64,000 nucleotides of DNA from Coccinella septempunctata (GCF_907165205.1 NC_058189.1:60633815-60697814); one strand, 5' to 3'; shown: positions 1-12,460, numbered from the stretch's first letter. Program-made: numbers and translations. Notes: generated from the letters alone by a model not told the origin.

Positions 1-60
1 TTTTGAAATGCCTCATTAGCTGTAGTACTCTACGTCTTCATACTTTGTTTATTATTATAG

Positions 61-1593
61 GCAAGGGAGTGAGAAGAATAAAAACACAAAGTTTGAAAAT
101 TGGTGGTATCTGCCCAGCTGAAATAGATGTTGTAGTATATGATGATGGAAAACATTTTGTCAAATATGTGAAAACCCATTGCGGTCATAAAAATGACTTC
201 CAGGACTTACACCTGAGTAAAGATCAAAAAGAATCTATAGCTGTGAAGATTGCTGCTGGAGTACCTTATAGGATAATTTTGGATGAGGTCAGAGATTCTC
301 TCAAGTCTGATACAAAATTAGAAAGGGCCCAATTGATTTCCAGAAAAGATTTGTACAATATTGCAAAATGTTTTCAAGTCGAAAATGAACTCAAGGTTCC
401 AGTAGATGGATTAAGTATTGAAGAGTGGGTGAAAGAAATGAATCTAAGAGGTAGTGTTATATACTATAAGCTCAAAGGTATGTTGATATAGAACCTAATG
501 AAAGTTTTTGTTTCATTATCACAAATTAAATTAGGTTCTGTTCAGCGTTTCTTTGATTTCTTCTAGGTTCCTTCTGCAACTTGTACATAAATCTCCGTGA
601 TGATGATTTTGTTATAATCATTATGAATCAGTGTCAATTGGAAATTCTATTGAAATACGCTTCCAAATGTGTATGTATTGACAGAACACACTTTCTGAAT
701 AATGATCAGATGGAATTGATCTCAATACTTGTTGTGGATGATGAACAAAAAGGATTCCCATGTGCATTTTTAATTTCGAATAGAATAGATGATGAAACAA
801 TATCTATATTTTATACATGTATCAGAGCAAAGATTGGAAAAAGCCTGGAAACTACTACTTTCATGTCAGACATAGACAGTATATTCTATTCTTCTTGGTT
901 GGAGGTAATGGGTACACCATATTCCAGGTAAATTGAAAATTTTGTTCTTAATAGGTCAATCACAGTTTTAAGATCAATTGAAAACAAACTTTTTGGGTTT
1001 CATATGAGTGTTTTTTAAATTTTATCTCAAACAATTTCTGTACTTGAGACAGCTCTTTATTTCTTTCAGATTTTTCTGTCCATGGCATGTGGAAAAGTCT
1101 TGGAGAGATATTATCCAAAAAATAAAATCAAGCAGCCGACAAGTGAGTTGCTCATTGTTTTTACTGATATTTCTATTAATTGAATATTTTTGCACAGTCT
1201 GAAGCCTTCGAACACTTGAAGTTCTTACAACAAATAGAGGACGCAGAGGATTTTGATGATAGCCTGGATGAATTTCTGGAAGTTTGGACATTAAAAGAGA
1301 CTATTGAATTCTCTTATCAGTTTCAAACAAAATTCATGGATAATCGTATGTTTTGGGCTCAATATTACAGAACTCGAGATGAAATAAGCCTATGTACAAG
1401 TCTGAACGAATTACATGAAGAAATATCGAAGTTATTTGTTTTTGGAAAAAACAAGAATCGACTCAATTCGGCAGTGACATCACTGATGAACTTTGTTACT
1501 AAGAGACTACTTGAAAAAGTTTCCAGAAGTGAGAGTGCATCCCAGGATAATGCTTGTATTCTGGGAAAACAAAATGTTGTGAACCAGAAATAA
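61..1593 (+). CDS. MULE transposase-derived gene, 3' part (4 exons seen, 5' end outside window)
   Basis: Exons are 61-477, 567-927, 1070-1142 and 1198-1593. They join in phase (phases 1, 2 and 0) at GT-AG sites, giving 414 aa to the stop. An acceptor AG at 59-60 shows that the 5' end lies outside the window. The protein resembles MULE-type transposases. The first acidic motif is C-I-D-R-T-H in exon 2, a second acidic cluster M-S-D-I-D follows about 70 residues later, and the C-P-W-H-V motif in exon 3 matches the CxxH block placed after the second Asp in this family. The C-terminus is acidic and unrecognised. The reading frame is uninterrupted, there are several introns, and no terminal inverted repeat is seen downstream. 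This favours a retained, possibly domesticated gene over a recent element. An intron-bearing autonomous MULE remains possible. The family call is fairly firm. The function is unknown. Confidence 0.72.
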
Positions 1594-1730
1594 AATGACG
1601 TTACAGTTTTTCCATGATGTTGGAATATTGTACACTGTTAGTGATGATATTTATTACGATGATCTGCATTAATATGTTCTCCGAAGTCAGATTGTTATAT
1701 TTTGATATTTGTATTGTTTTTTTTTTATCC

Positions 1731-1736
1731 AATAAA
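1731..1736 (+). terminator. Polyadenylation signal of the MULE-derived gene
   Basis: A canonical AATAAA lies 138 bp after the stop codon, following a T-rich run. It is the first such hexamer downstream and probably marks the 3' end of this transcript. Confidence 0.55.
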
Positions 1737-1739
1737 CAT

Positions 1740-2650
1740 GGTTCTTTTTTCAAAGTAGTCTCAGAACTCTTTGCATAAGTGACACTTGTGTCGATTTTCC
1801 TTCAAATGATAAAAATCCGTTTGCATAGCATATTGTGATATTGTGGAAGAAATACATGTGAATACATGTGTTTCAATGCACTTCTTTTTATCTACTACAT
1901 GATTCACAGTTGGGATTTGATTCATTTGAACAGATATAAATAGTGGTTCTTCAAGATTTTACAGTAAAATTACAACAATAAGCTCAATTATTGTGCAAGT
2001 TATAGAGTTATTTTATATCAGGATACCTCAAATAATAAGGGATAAATGAACGGAACTGATACCAATGTTCCTTCAGAGTCAAATAATCGACGAGATTAAT
2101 TATTTTTAATGGCGATAAATTCACATAAGTGGTACTTGTGTTCATTAGAGCAAACGAAATATTCATGAGTGTTAAGTAATTTATCTGCACATATTACTTG
2201 CCACGTACTACGTAGGCCTTCGGGGATTGAATACTAATTGTGAAACTATTTATCGATCCTGAACTTCTGATTTTCCACACGTGAATTGCCACTTTCTGGC
2301 CATTATGTAGATGAAATAGGTGAAATTGACGTCATTGTAGATGATTGGAACTCCTGTTCCTGTTCTCACATTATATAATCAAATTGTAACCGCATCGAAA
2401 TTACGTTGAACTACCCTCCAACATGAAACAAAGGCGTAGGCTGTATTCGGGCCCTCTCGTGAATCATTTGGACGGTAGATACACGCCTACATTTTGAACC
2501 TTTTGGCTTGAATAACTGTCTAACGTTTTGGCAAGCCTTCGCCATGCAGCTGTATCTTCAGGGATTCTTTTGTTTTTAACCGAAGAAACAAAGATTAGAG
2601 AGATATTTCTAATACTTAGAGTGAAGGATTTACTTTCCGTCAATACCTAC
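1740..2650. other. Intergenic, no gene seen
   Basis: This AT-rich DNA holds only short ORFs with no recognisable motif. No transposon end was found before the MITE at 2655. Confidence 0.5.
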
Positions 2651-2654
2651 TATA

Positions 2655-3528
2655 CAGGGTGGTCCAGATCGTAACCAAGAAATTTTAACCGCGTATTCTA
2701 CATCAAAAATAAGCCCTAGTTTGTCATATAAACATATGTCGAGAAATGTTTCCTCTCCGAGATACGGGGTGTTAAAATTATAGAAAAAAAAAATGTTTTT
2801 TATTAATAACTTTCACACTGCTTGAAATATTTTTATGAAATTTGAGACATAGGTTTTGAGCGTCAAGGAGCACTTTTTGCATAATATCATTTCTTTTCTT
2901 TTCTACCAGTGGCGTCCGTACTGCAGCGAGACTGAATATTTTCGAATAAAAAAATGATACGCCACTGGTTTTTCCGAAAATAAAAATTACTATTTGAATC
3001 CTTATTTAATTTGGAACGAATTCGGTCTCTTGACTTTTTGCTGTACAAAAATAGTCTCATTATTATTATGTACCTACCATATCAAACTTTTGGCGATTTC
3101 TTCATGCCTGAGAATGTGTTTTATTTTTTTAACCGGAAACGGTGCCTCGTACAGCAAAAAGGGAAGACCGAATTTGCTTCAAGTTAAATAAGGATTTAAA
3201 TAGTAATTTTTATTGTCGGAAAAACCAGTGGCGTATCATTTTTTTATCTGAAAATATTCAGTCTCGCTGCAGTACGGACGCCACTGGTAGAATAGAAATG
3301 AAATTATATTATGCAAAAAGTGCTCCTTGACGCTCAAATCTATGTCTCAAATTTCATAAAAATATTTCAAGCAGTGTGAAAGTTATTAATAAAAAACATT
3401 TTTTTTTCTATAATTTTAACACCCCGAGAGAAAACATTTCTCGACATATATTTATATGACAAACTAGGGCTTATTTTTGATGTAGAATACGTGGTTAAAA
3501 TTTCTTGGTTACGATCTGGACTACCCTG
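2655..3528. mobile_element. Fold-back MITE, family A (full copy)
   Basis: The left end CAGGGTGGTCCAGATCGTAA and its right-end complement pair as long inverted arms of roughly 400 bp. The element is flanked by TA on both sides, as expected of Tc1/mariner-type insertion. Each arm contains the block CCAGTGGCGTCCGTACTGCA or its complement. No transposase is encoded. Copies at 9256 and 24936 are incomplete. Confidence 0.85.
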
Positions 3529-3530
3529 TA

Positions 3531-4950
3531 TACCGGGTGGCCCAGACGAGCTAGGCGCTCATTTTGGGAGAGTAAACAAAGATATTTTGCAATGTGGTGT
3601 GTGTAGGGTGTTCAGAGGCACAATTTAAAATTATTTTCATTTATACAGGGTGTTCGAAAACAGAGATGTAGTCGAAAGTTACACTTTTTTAAATGTAACA
3701 CCCTGGACCTCAAAAATGGAATGGCTGGCTCAAATTATGATGAGTTTCTTCAGATCACTTTATATCTTAGTATGTAGCACCCTTTACGAGATAATGGAGA
3801 AAAATTTAAAATTTTCTAACGATTTCCATAAAAAATTGTATTTTCTTAAAATCTATACCTCTTAGATTTTGAAATTCGACATTCAACTCCTTTCTCAAGG
3901 TAGCCATATTTATTTTTTCCTAATTCACATTACACCTCTAATACAACCAAAGATATTTCACACAATATCTTTTATTATTACAACCTAATCACATATTTTT
4001 AGGTACACTCCAGAGACCCACCCAGAGAGAGAGTTGTCTCTGGGTACACCAGTTGGTCCAAATCCGAATTGACGACATTTCCACAATATTTCTTGACAAG
4101 GAATCACACCTTTACATTGTTTGATAGAAAATACGTAAATAATGGTTCATTAATCACAAGAATAATGAATAATAATAATAGAAAACAGCACTCCCTGTAC
4201 TTATGTTGTAAAACGCTATACTCGTGGAAAATTATCGTTATTACTGGCTTGTCGAGGAAAATCCCATATCCACCGAAAATATAAGAATTTAAGTGTCTTA
4301 ACCTTCGCCTGCACCCTGCACGCTCATGAATATTTCGAAGTTCATGGCCTAAGGAAATAAAATGCCCGACCTTCGAAGCACTGGTACAATATGGGTATAG
4401 CACGTCATACTTCGTGATGCGAAATATATGGCTCCACATCCGGAGAATGCCAGATGAATGTAATTTCACGAATGTGGGGCTCGTAATTTATCCATCAAGA
4501 TCGCAGAGCTGAAAGGCATAGTTCTCACGATTCGTTTTGCTTCCCGGCACTTCTCATTTCCAAGCCATGAGTGAAGCACTCGACAGATTGCAATAGTTAT
4601 AATTAAACATTTATCAATAAGGAAGAAAAAATGTCTATTATAATCGAACCTGCAAATTGAAAGCCCAGGCAAGAGAACTCTGATGGCGAGATAATAAATA
4701 ATCTGCCCCACAAGAGTTAGGGATATCGTATTCAATCATTTTTAAAAGTATGTAATCTTCGAGAAAATCGCTGTAAAATCATTTAAAACTCAATAACAAC
4801 TTGAATCGATCCAATAAAAATCAGTATGAAACATTTCGTCAATCTGGTCGCTTTTTTTCTGAAGTTTGGTTCTTTGCATATGCTTCATGAATGTTCTTAT
4901 TTTGAAATGAAGTCAGTTTATCAACGGCTTCAATTTGAAACGAATTTTCT
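3531..4950. other. Decayed repeat ends, no gene seen
   Basis: The stretch begins with further ACAGGGTG/CACCCTG-like ends (for example near 3647 and 3700) that do not pair into a full element. The rest is AT-rich. ORFs on both strands near 4.1-4.7 kb match no family I recognise. Confidence 0.4.
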
Positions 4951-4953
4951 GAA

Positions 4954-5951
4954 AATGCCAAGACGTAAATTAACAAACGCTGAGGCTAATAGGGCTATCG
5001 GAATGCTACAGGATGGCCTAACTCAGGTTGTTGTAGCGGAAAGACTCCAAAAGTCAGCCAAAGTATGATATCTCGACTTTGGAATAGGTTCAGAGGGAGA
5101 CAGGTTCCGTGTTGGAAAGACTAAGGCTTGGTGGGCGACGAAAAACAACACCTGCTCAGGATCGTTTCATCACCGTTTCGGCGAGAAGAAACCCTACATA
5201 TAAGTGTAGAATGCTACGGAATACTCTTCAAAATGCAGATGGGGTCCAAGTTTCCATCGAAACCATCAGACGACGTTTGAAAGAGTGAATCTAGGTTCTA
5301 GACGTCCATTAAGAGGAGTTCCATTAACACGTGACCATAAGCGTCAAAGACTGGAATAAGCAAGACAACAAATCAATTGGAACGATCAATGGCGTAGTGT
5401 CCTTTTCACTGATGAATCCAGATATGGACGATTTTCAGATTCTCGAAGAATAAGGGTATGGACAATCCCACGCATATCCCGTAATCGTCGCTATGTCCAA
5501 GAAGTCCATTATTCCGAGGGGGTAGTGTTATGGTATGGGCCGGGATATGTTTCAACGCGCACGCAGATCTACACATTTGTCCTGGGAATATGACCGCCTT
5601 ACACCGCCAAATTTTCACGCTACTATTGGTGAAACTTTTCAATTTCTAGACGATAACGCTAGACCGCACCGTGCAGCCATAGTTGAGAATGCGCGCGAGG
5701 AGCTTGGTATTCCACATTCACCAATACCTCCGCACTCACCAGATTTGAATTGCATAGAACATGCATGGAATATGCTTCAAAGAAGATTAGATAATCATCA
5801 ACCTACCCCAGAATCCTTAAATGATTTGAGAGAGCTTCTGCCCCGTTTATGGAACCAAATTCCTCAAGAAATGTTCAACAACCTCGTGTTGAGTATGCAG
5901 AGAAGATGTCAAACTGATATTGATGCCCGTGGAGGTCATACATTGTATTGA
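4954..5951 (+). pseudogene. Tc1-like transposase (DD34E), frameshifted
   Basis: A start at 4954 opens M-P-R-R-K-L and a helix-turn-helix region. The frame then shifts near 5066, and the continuation reads a TPAQDRF motif typical of Tc1 families. A further shift precedes the catalytic segment: a DDNARPHR block followed, after 34 residues, by the Glu in N-C-I-E-H, which gives DD34E spacing. The frame breaks several times, so it cannot make a functional transposase. The downstream end at 6022 reads CCACCCTG followed by TA. This is the complement of the CAGGGTGG end shared by many MITEs in this window. No matching left end was found. Confidence 0.85.
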
Positions 5952-6024
5952 TAGTCTTAAAATGCTTGAATTCTCTAGGAATAAAATTTCGTTATTTTAC
6001 TCGATTTTTCTTAACCACCCTGTA

Positions 6025-6880
6025 TACGCTGCAGACCTACAGGCTAAAATTAATTTGTAACTTGAAATGATATGAATTTTCATCACAAAAATCTTATTTA
6101 AACTATATTTTTTTGCAATTTAAGTCAATATCCCTAACTCATGTGGAGCAGTTTATTTTCTTGCCAAGGTGCATATTATATTTTTCATGCTTCATGAAAG
6201 TTTGCTGGCCTCGGCTACGTCGCCGTAGTCGCCAATTCCCTCAGCTCTGGAGGAGCTGCCATACTTTGCATTCTTGATATCTTAATTAAATCGTAAAATC
6301 TAACTTACTTCGAAAATATGGACTTACTTCGTAAGTATGGAGGGTCTCTACCGTCCATATTCGTAAATAATTAATTTATTGACAACATCAAATGACAATT
6401 ATGATCATATAGACACTCACAAATAATTTCTCTGTACAATTTCATTTTTACAAGCAGAGTGTCCTATCTATTACAAGAAGACCTTGAAATTATGCGTTTT
6501 CAAGTCACCTTTCGAGATGGAGTTGGAGACGGAGAGGTAGTTACATGAATAAACCAATATCCTGAAGATATAAGAAGAATTAAAATGTAACAAAATTAGG
6601 AATCATTTTTTGATTTCGATTCATTATTTTCAGTCAGTCAGATCATCAAAAACTATATTACATATTTAAATGGCAGAGCTGTATTGAATATACGTCAAGG
6701 TTGTTGATACCATTACGTGTTCGAAGGCATTTGCTATTTTTATAGCTATTCCATGACTGAAAGCAATAAGCTTCTCACCAAATAAAGTAAAACTTTCTCC
6801 GCAATCTCCAGAACGTTTACCCCAACATTAGAGATCTCGTGCAAATTCTCATTATCTGATCACATTTTCATTTTAAGGGT
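6025..6880. other. Intergenic, no gene seen
   Basis: AT-rich DNA between the Tc1-like relic and the LINE. No recognisable coding motif or repeat structure was found. Confidence 0.45.
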
Positions 6881-6884
6881 TATT

Positions 6885-8490
6885 GTGTTTCGAAATATCA
6901 TAGATTTTTTATTCTTGGAACAAGGAGATGTGCCACAAGACTTCAGAGACGCTTTAGTTATCAACCTCTATAAGAAAAAAGGCGATACGTCAAATTGCAA
7001 CAATTACAGGGGCATATCGTTGCTCAGCGTAGCCGGCAAAATTCTCTCGAAGATTATGGCTAATCGTCTGATTCCACTCTTAGAAAAGATTTTACCTGAA
7101 TCCCAGTGCGGCTTTCGACCAAATCGAGGTACGGTGGACTTAATTTTCACACTGCGACAGCTGCAAGAGAAGGACCGTGAACAACAATCAAGGATCTATA
7201 CAGCCTTCGACTCGGTGAATCGGAGAGCGCTATGGAAAATCATGGCCCGCCTTGGAGTATCCGAAAAATTCTTAGCAGTGTGTAAAAGCCAACAACACCG
7301 CTAGAATACAGCATAATGGCCCTACAACCGACCATTTCTTAACCAACTCTGGAATAAAACAAGGCCTTTACTGTTCAATATTTTCGCCATAGCTGTCTCG
7401 ATAATTGCTGACATGAGTATGCCTGTAAGAGGTGTTGAAATAAGATTCAGATTTGATGGAGGCCTATTTAAACTGAAGCGCCTCAGAGCAGAAACCCGTT
7501 CAAAGTTTATCACGGAACTTCAATGTGCAGACGACTGCGCACTTATCGTTAGCAGTCCAGAGGATCTACAGATAATGCTGGACACATATAAACATATATA
7601 CGAAGCTTTAGGCCTTAGACTCAATATCGACAAAACCAAAACCCTGGTAAGTCCCCCAGAAAGCCTTCAAACACATATCAGCCTGGAGAATGAAACCCTA
7701 GAACAGGTCGAGCAGTTCAAATACTTGGGAAGCTTCATAAATATTAGGGCTAACCTAGACACGGAAATACACAGCCGTATCAATTCGGCATCACGGGCAT
7801 TCTGGAAGCTAAAGGTCAAAATGTTTCAAAATCACGACCTCAATCTGAAGACCAAGACAGCTGTTTACAAAGCAGTCGTCCTCCCAACGCTTCTTTACGG
7901 AAGCGAAATCTGGACGCCCTACAGGCGACATATTAAACAGCTTGAACAAACGCAACAACGTCATCTAAGACAGATAACGCACATCAGATGGTTGCACAAA
8001 GTTTCGAATGAAGAAGACTTGCAACGCGCGAGTTGTACAACAATTGAGACTCAAGTAACGAGGGCCCGACTCAGATGGAGCGGCCACATTCTGAGGATGC
8101 AAGACACAAGACTCCCCAAAATAGCTCTGTATGGCGAATTGACAGAGGGAGCCCGGAAACCAGGAGGCCAGTATAAGCGGTTTAAGGATACACTACATCA
8201 ATCCCTAAAATCAATAAATGCCAATCATAACTGGGAACAACTAGCGTTAGACAGGTCACAGTGGAGGTCTATGGTGCACAGTTATGATGGAGACTCGAGA
8301 AGAATACAGCGGCGGGCAGATCTGATTGGTGACTATCCATGCCCGGAGTGTGGAAGGATCTGTAGGTCACGGTTGGGTCTCTTCAGTCACAGGAGGGCAC
8401 ACAGTCGCAATTAGCCCTAAGAAATTATAAGTCTGTTCTTTTTTTATGTCTTTTTGTAGATTTATACCCGGTAACGGGATACAGCAATGA
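6885..8490 (+). pseudogene. Non-LTR retrotransposon (LINE) reverse transcriptase, 5'-truncated and broken
   Basis: Reverse transcriptase blocks are clear: N-N-Y-R-G-I-S-L-L and C-G-F-R-P-N-R-G in the first ORF (6885-7304), and C-A-D-D-C-A-L (the xxDD active-site box) in the second (7413-8414). The C-terminus ends with a C2H2-type finger, CX2CX12HX3H, near aa 309-329 of the second ORF. Compared with the copy at 49.1 kb, this copy lacks 21 bp covering the first catalytic Asp (Y-I-D-L in the other copy). Deletions of 7 bp and 14 bp then break the frame. No endonuclease region is present. The 3' end finishes in an AATG-type tail near 8490. The clade is uncertain. Confidence 0.85.
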
Positions 8491-8499
8491 ATGAAAATG

Positions 8500-8849
8500 A
8501 TGAGTGTCCTTATAAAATGGTTTTAGTTCTATAGATAGTTTCTTTTATCATTCTTTATTGATTATTCCATCCTTCTTCTGACCAGCAGAAATATGCAAAA
8601 TAATGAATTAGAACTGGATTTTCTTGTGACACTGTTAGGTACATATTGGTACCTCAACTACAGGATATCATTCCATAAAAATCAACTACCCCAATGTTTG
8701 AGCATTTCATCAAGCCGCAATACTTCTCAGGTGACAGAAGACGAAATAATGTACCGCCAATAAAGTTTTTGGTTTCATCCAATCGATAAGACATCTCTCC
8801 ATATTTATCAGACCCCGCCAAAACCTCCAAGCCTTAGTTAATTTATTAC
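8500..8849. other. No gene seen
   Basis: Short AT-rich spacer between the LINE tail and a GC-rich block. No motif was recognised. Confidence 0.4.
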
Positions 8850-9200
8850 TGCGGGCTGTATGATAAACTTCCGTCCCTTCCCACGAATTGGGGCAGATTC
8901 ATTCAGAGCAGTTCGTGTACAGGGGAATAAAAGGGAAGGCAGAGCAGCAGCGTACACCGCATCCAGGCCTGGGCGTCCTGATTCCAGGCAAACTTCGCAC
9001 ATGACCTTGGGTCCGGCAGCTCAGCCGGTGTCGCCCGATCTTGCCCTCTCTCTTTCCCCGTTTTGGTGCATTCAGTTGCCATTGACCCCATTCGGGATTT
9101 GGGGCAGATCGGCAAGGGTGCAGGGTAGGAGTTCCAGCGGATTCCGCACAAAAGCGAGAAACTGGAAGGATATTCCAGAAGGAAGACAAGCTTGACAACT
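8850..9200. other. GC-rich island, function unknown
   Basis: This block is markedly richer in G and C than its surroundings. Open frames exist on both strands (8860-9195 + and 8899-9279 -), but none has a recognised motif, and the overlap itself suggests composition, not coding. It could be an upstream exon or promoter, or an old insertion. Confidence 0.3.
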
Positions 9201-9255
9201 CATTTCTTCTACCCCAATAAAGCAGAACTGATTTTATGGCAATTGTATCAATATA

Positions 9256-9715
9256 CAGGGTGGTCCAGATCGTTACCAAGAAATTTCAATCACGTATTCT
9301 ACATCACAAATAAGCCCTAGTTTGTCATATAAACATATGTCGAGAAATGTTTCCTCTCCGAGATACGGGGTGTTAAAATTATAGAAAAAAAAAGTTTTTT
9401 ATTAATAAGTTTCACACTGCTTGAAATATTTTTATGAAATTTGAGACATAGATTTTGAGCGTCAAGGAGCACTTTCTGCATAATATCATTTCTTTTTTAT
9501 TCCACCAGTGGCGTCCGTACTGCAGCGAGACTGAATATTTTCAGATAAAAAATGATACGCCACTGGTTTTTCCAACAATAAAAATTACTATTCAAATCCT
9601 TATTTAATTTGGAGCAAATTCGTTCCCTTGACTTTTTGCTGTACGAGGCACCGTTTCCGGTTAAAAAAATTAACACATTCTCATGCATGAAGAAATCGCC
9701 AAAATTTGATATAGC
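9256..9715. mobile_element. Family A MITE, left arm only
   Basis: The sequence matches the left arm of the element at 2655, starting with the same CAGGGTGGTCCAG end beside TA. Similarity stops near 9715, where family B-like repeat sequence takes over. It is a truncated copy. Confidence 0.75.
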
Positions 9716-9739
9716 AATAAAAAGCTTACTACGGTTTTG

Positions 9740-10430
9740 AAACAATTTTCTGAGATTAGATAAATTCTACCCTGAAAATAGGAGTTGGGTGTGTGTTGAA
9801 TTCATCTAATCTTAGAAAATTCCTACAAAACCGTTTTTTGAACGCCTAATGATTCGAAATTGAAAATATTTTGAGCTCGTCAGCGGATTTTACGTAAAAA
9901 GCGCCTGTAGAAGGTTCAAGTTTCAGATCTGTAACTTCAAAGACAAAAAAGTTATGAGAACTTTTCGAAAGCATCAAAAAGCAAAGAATCGTATGAGGCT
10001 ACGGTTTTCACCATCCTTTGGTTCTCTGAAAAAGAGCTCGGAAATGTGTCATCCGTTTTCTTCTTGCTCGTATAATTCTAGAGATCCCCTCAGTAGACAA
10101 AATTTGGTGCCCTTGCTAAAGTTTCACTCTTGAAAGACGAACATATTTCACATAATTTTGGATTATCCCATGTCCTTTCAATTTTATCAACGAGAAAGTT
10201 TAGTTCAAAATTTTTGACACCCTCTATATATCCCAGGTGTTCTCCTGCATTTTTTCGCGTCTTCACTGAACACTTTGTAGATGATTCTGCTCCTGGTGCA
10301 AAAAATTGTTTATTCCCAACAATTCCTGAAATATATTTATTCAGTTATCGACCTGACAAATTTTTCATAACCTTGTATCTATACGAAAAATTTTCCTTGG
10401 AAACTAATGAGCGGTAACACAAAGTTCTTC
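9740..10430. mobile_element. Family B repeat fragment
   Basis: The stretch from about 10125 to 10420 is nearly identical to 14240-14527, and the preceding part resembles the arms of the family B MITE at 13583. The ORF at 10130-10417 is repeat sequence: almost the same peptide is encoded at 14252-14527. Confidence 0.65.
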
Positions 10431-11060
10431 AAAGTTTTGAATCCAACCACTTTGCTAGTCTCCTATCCCATATTCAAATGAAAATCGATATCGTAAAATA
10501 TTCAATGAAATATTTGTCATCGACTGAAAGCAGTGAATAAATAATGATGGGAAATTAAGAACTGCGCTTCAGGTTCATGTTCTAAGAAAAACGTCAAAAT
10601 GAGAGGTGATTTCGGATTTGAATTTAGGATCACCTTCATTTACATTAAGCACGCGAATATATCGTTCGAAATACGCTACCTATATTTCAAAACTCAAGGT
10701 AACACGAACATTTTTATACTTTTCCAACCGAGTTGAAAGTAATGGGGATCGTTTTTGATTCATTAGTTGCGGTCATAAACAAGCAATAAAAAATTACTAT
10801 TCCTTCGAAACTAGGAAGTTTTATGAATGTTTTGAACATTTGACGTGGTTGCTACTAATTAAGTACAATAGCAATCGTATTTATTCAGATATCCTCCGTT
10901 AAATTAGAAGTTTAACACTCGGACTGGATTTATTGCCATTGTGTTAATTTTACACCAAGAATGAAACAATGACATTCCCAAGAAAAATAGTAAAGCGTTC
11001 AGCAACCTCATAGCTGAGTTTACTTCTAATAAGATATCGACAAAATTAGGTGATCCATAT
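10431..11060. other. No gene seen
   Basis: AT-rich DNA. No coding motif or paired repeat was recognised. Confidence 0.4.
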
Positions 11061-11084
11061 CTATTTGTTGCACATGTTTCCAAC

Positions 11085-11215
11085 CCTGACTGGATTCTTT
11101 ATGACAAAGTACAAAATGGACAGTCTCCTCTCCATCATATGCCACACAAGTTCGATGGGATTTGAGTCTGGAAAAGAGGGATACCAGTGCCACACATTAA
11201 CTCCCACTTCTAGGA
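11085..11215 (-). pseudogene. Tc1-like transposase C-terminal relic
   Basis: Read on the minus strand, this encodes a tryptophan-proline region leading to P-D-S-N-P-I-E-L-V-W and then E-R-R-L. That is the block holding the third catalytic residue of Tc1 transposases. Nothing upstream in frame restores the first two acidic residues. It is an isolated fragment. Confidence 0.65.
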
Positions 11216-11880
11216 GAAAGACTGTTTAGGGGAGATATATGGTGACGTATATTGTCTAGCTCAAAAAAGACATGCATACCGTTATCTAAATAGATTTGTA
11301 ATGAGGACATCATCAACAATTACCTACTTCTGCGATACTGCATAGAATAAAGAGAAGATCAGCTGCCATAAACAATAGCTCCTTTACTCTACATCTACAT
11401 CTACAAGCCTTTCAACAGCAAACTCATTACATATCGACATTCAAGTTTTCTGAAATTTGGAAGAAAAGACAGAAAAATTTTGAGTCATCTAGAAGAGGTT
11501 AAACTGATCGAGGAATTTTTTGGAGCTCCCACTGAATTTCCAAAAACATAAATCGATAGAATGCTTCTAATGCTTGTCGAATATTATGTGAAAGAGTATG
11601 AGATTTTTTTTTACACCGCGACCTGCCGATCATGGTAATTTCAATGACCACTTTGATCTGCAGACATCAGAGATTTTCAGATCAGTCTTGATCTACAATC
11701 AAATCCCTAGTGTCCCAATTTTTAGAGGTCAGTCAAGAGAAATTTGATGCTCCTAAGTCGGAGATTTAGGTAAGTTAGGGGATAAGAAACACTTAAGATA
11801 ATTTAATTTTTGGTACAAGTGAATCACGGGTTGTTTATCAAAGTTCAGCCAAAGATAATCCTCTCTTTTAGCCATATATT
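11216..11880. other. No gene seen
   Basis: AT-rich DNA. The ORF at 11753-11938 (-) has no recognised motif. Confidence 0.35.
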
Positions 11881-11889
11881 GAACATATA

Positions 11890-12460
11890 AACTCCGCAGA
11901 CGCTTAAAGAAGGTAGTGCGAAGATTCCAGCAAATCACATCCGGCCAGGACGTCCAGGATCTTATCCCTTATCACGCCACCCCCGTATCTCATCTCCACC
12001 GTGAAACAGACGCAGATCGACGCCGAGCGTCGGATGCAAAGGTACGATCGCCTACGTATCGACCTGATCGGGCATTTCAAAAAGAAATACTTGCCAAAAC
12101 CACCTCTGTTCCATGTCATTTCTCCGTAGCCACGCTTGCGCATGCCACAGCTCGCGCGCGCTATCGACTCCTCTCTGGGCCTTCAGCATGCTCAGCACAG
12201 CTCCGGTCTGTGCCGCGGCTCAGTTCTCGGCCACAACGAGATGTTAGACAGACGCCCCCAAAAGCGCTCGCAGAAAACACGCGAACCTGCCGAAGGCTGC
12301 CAAATCAATGGTCATCAATTAATCAGGGGTTGATAGGGTTATTTATGCCCTCAGAAAGGACAAGAACTGACTTGTTGTGCCTGCAAGACTTCCTCGCTAG
12401 CCATCGCTTCGTTTTGGCAGAGGTGAAAGTGTTTTGGCGCTCTAGACATCGATAATCTTG
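11890..12460. promoter_or_regulatory. GC/CpG-rich island, candidate promoter or 5' exon
   Basis: A sharply delimited GC-rich block, with CGCGCGCG-like runs near 12150, sits in an AT-rich region 14 kb upstream of the GPCR start. A GTAAGT donor-like site follows at about 12492. The open frame 11916-12455 (+) has low-complexity Arg/Ser composition and no recognised domain. I infer a possible distal non-coding first exon or promoter. Nothing in the sequence proves a link to the GPCR. Confidence 0.3.

Noticed and set aside
3..60. N-terminal 20 codons of the first ORF as coding
   Set aside because: They precede an acceptor (ATTATTATAG) at 59-60 and look intronic. The coding exon starts at 61.
8860..9279. 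Overlapping ORFs of 111, 126 and 82 aa on both strands
   Set aside because: Mutually overlapping frames with no recognised motif, again in a GC-rich patch.
11916..12455. 179-aa open frame (+) in a GC-rich block
   Set aside because: Arg/Ser-rich composition without a domain, overlapping open frames on other frames and the opposite strand. It is explained by few AT-rich stop codons in GC-rich DNA, so it was listed as an island, not a gene.
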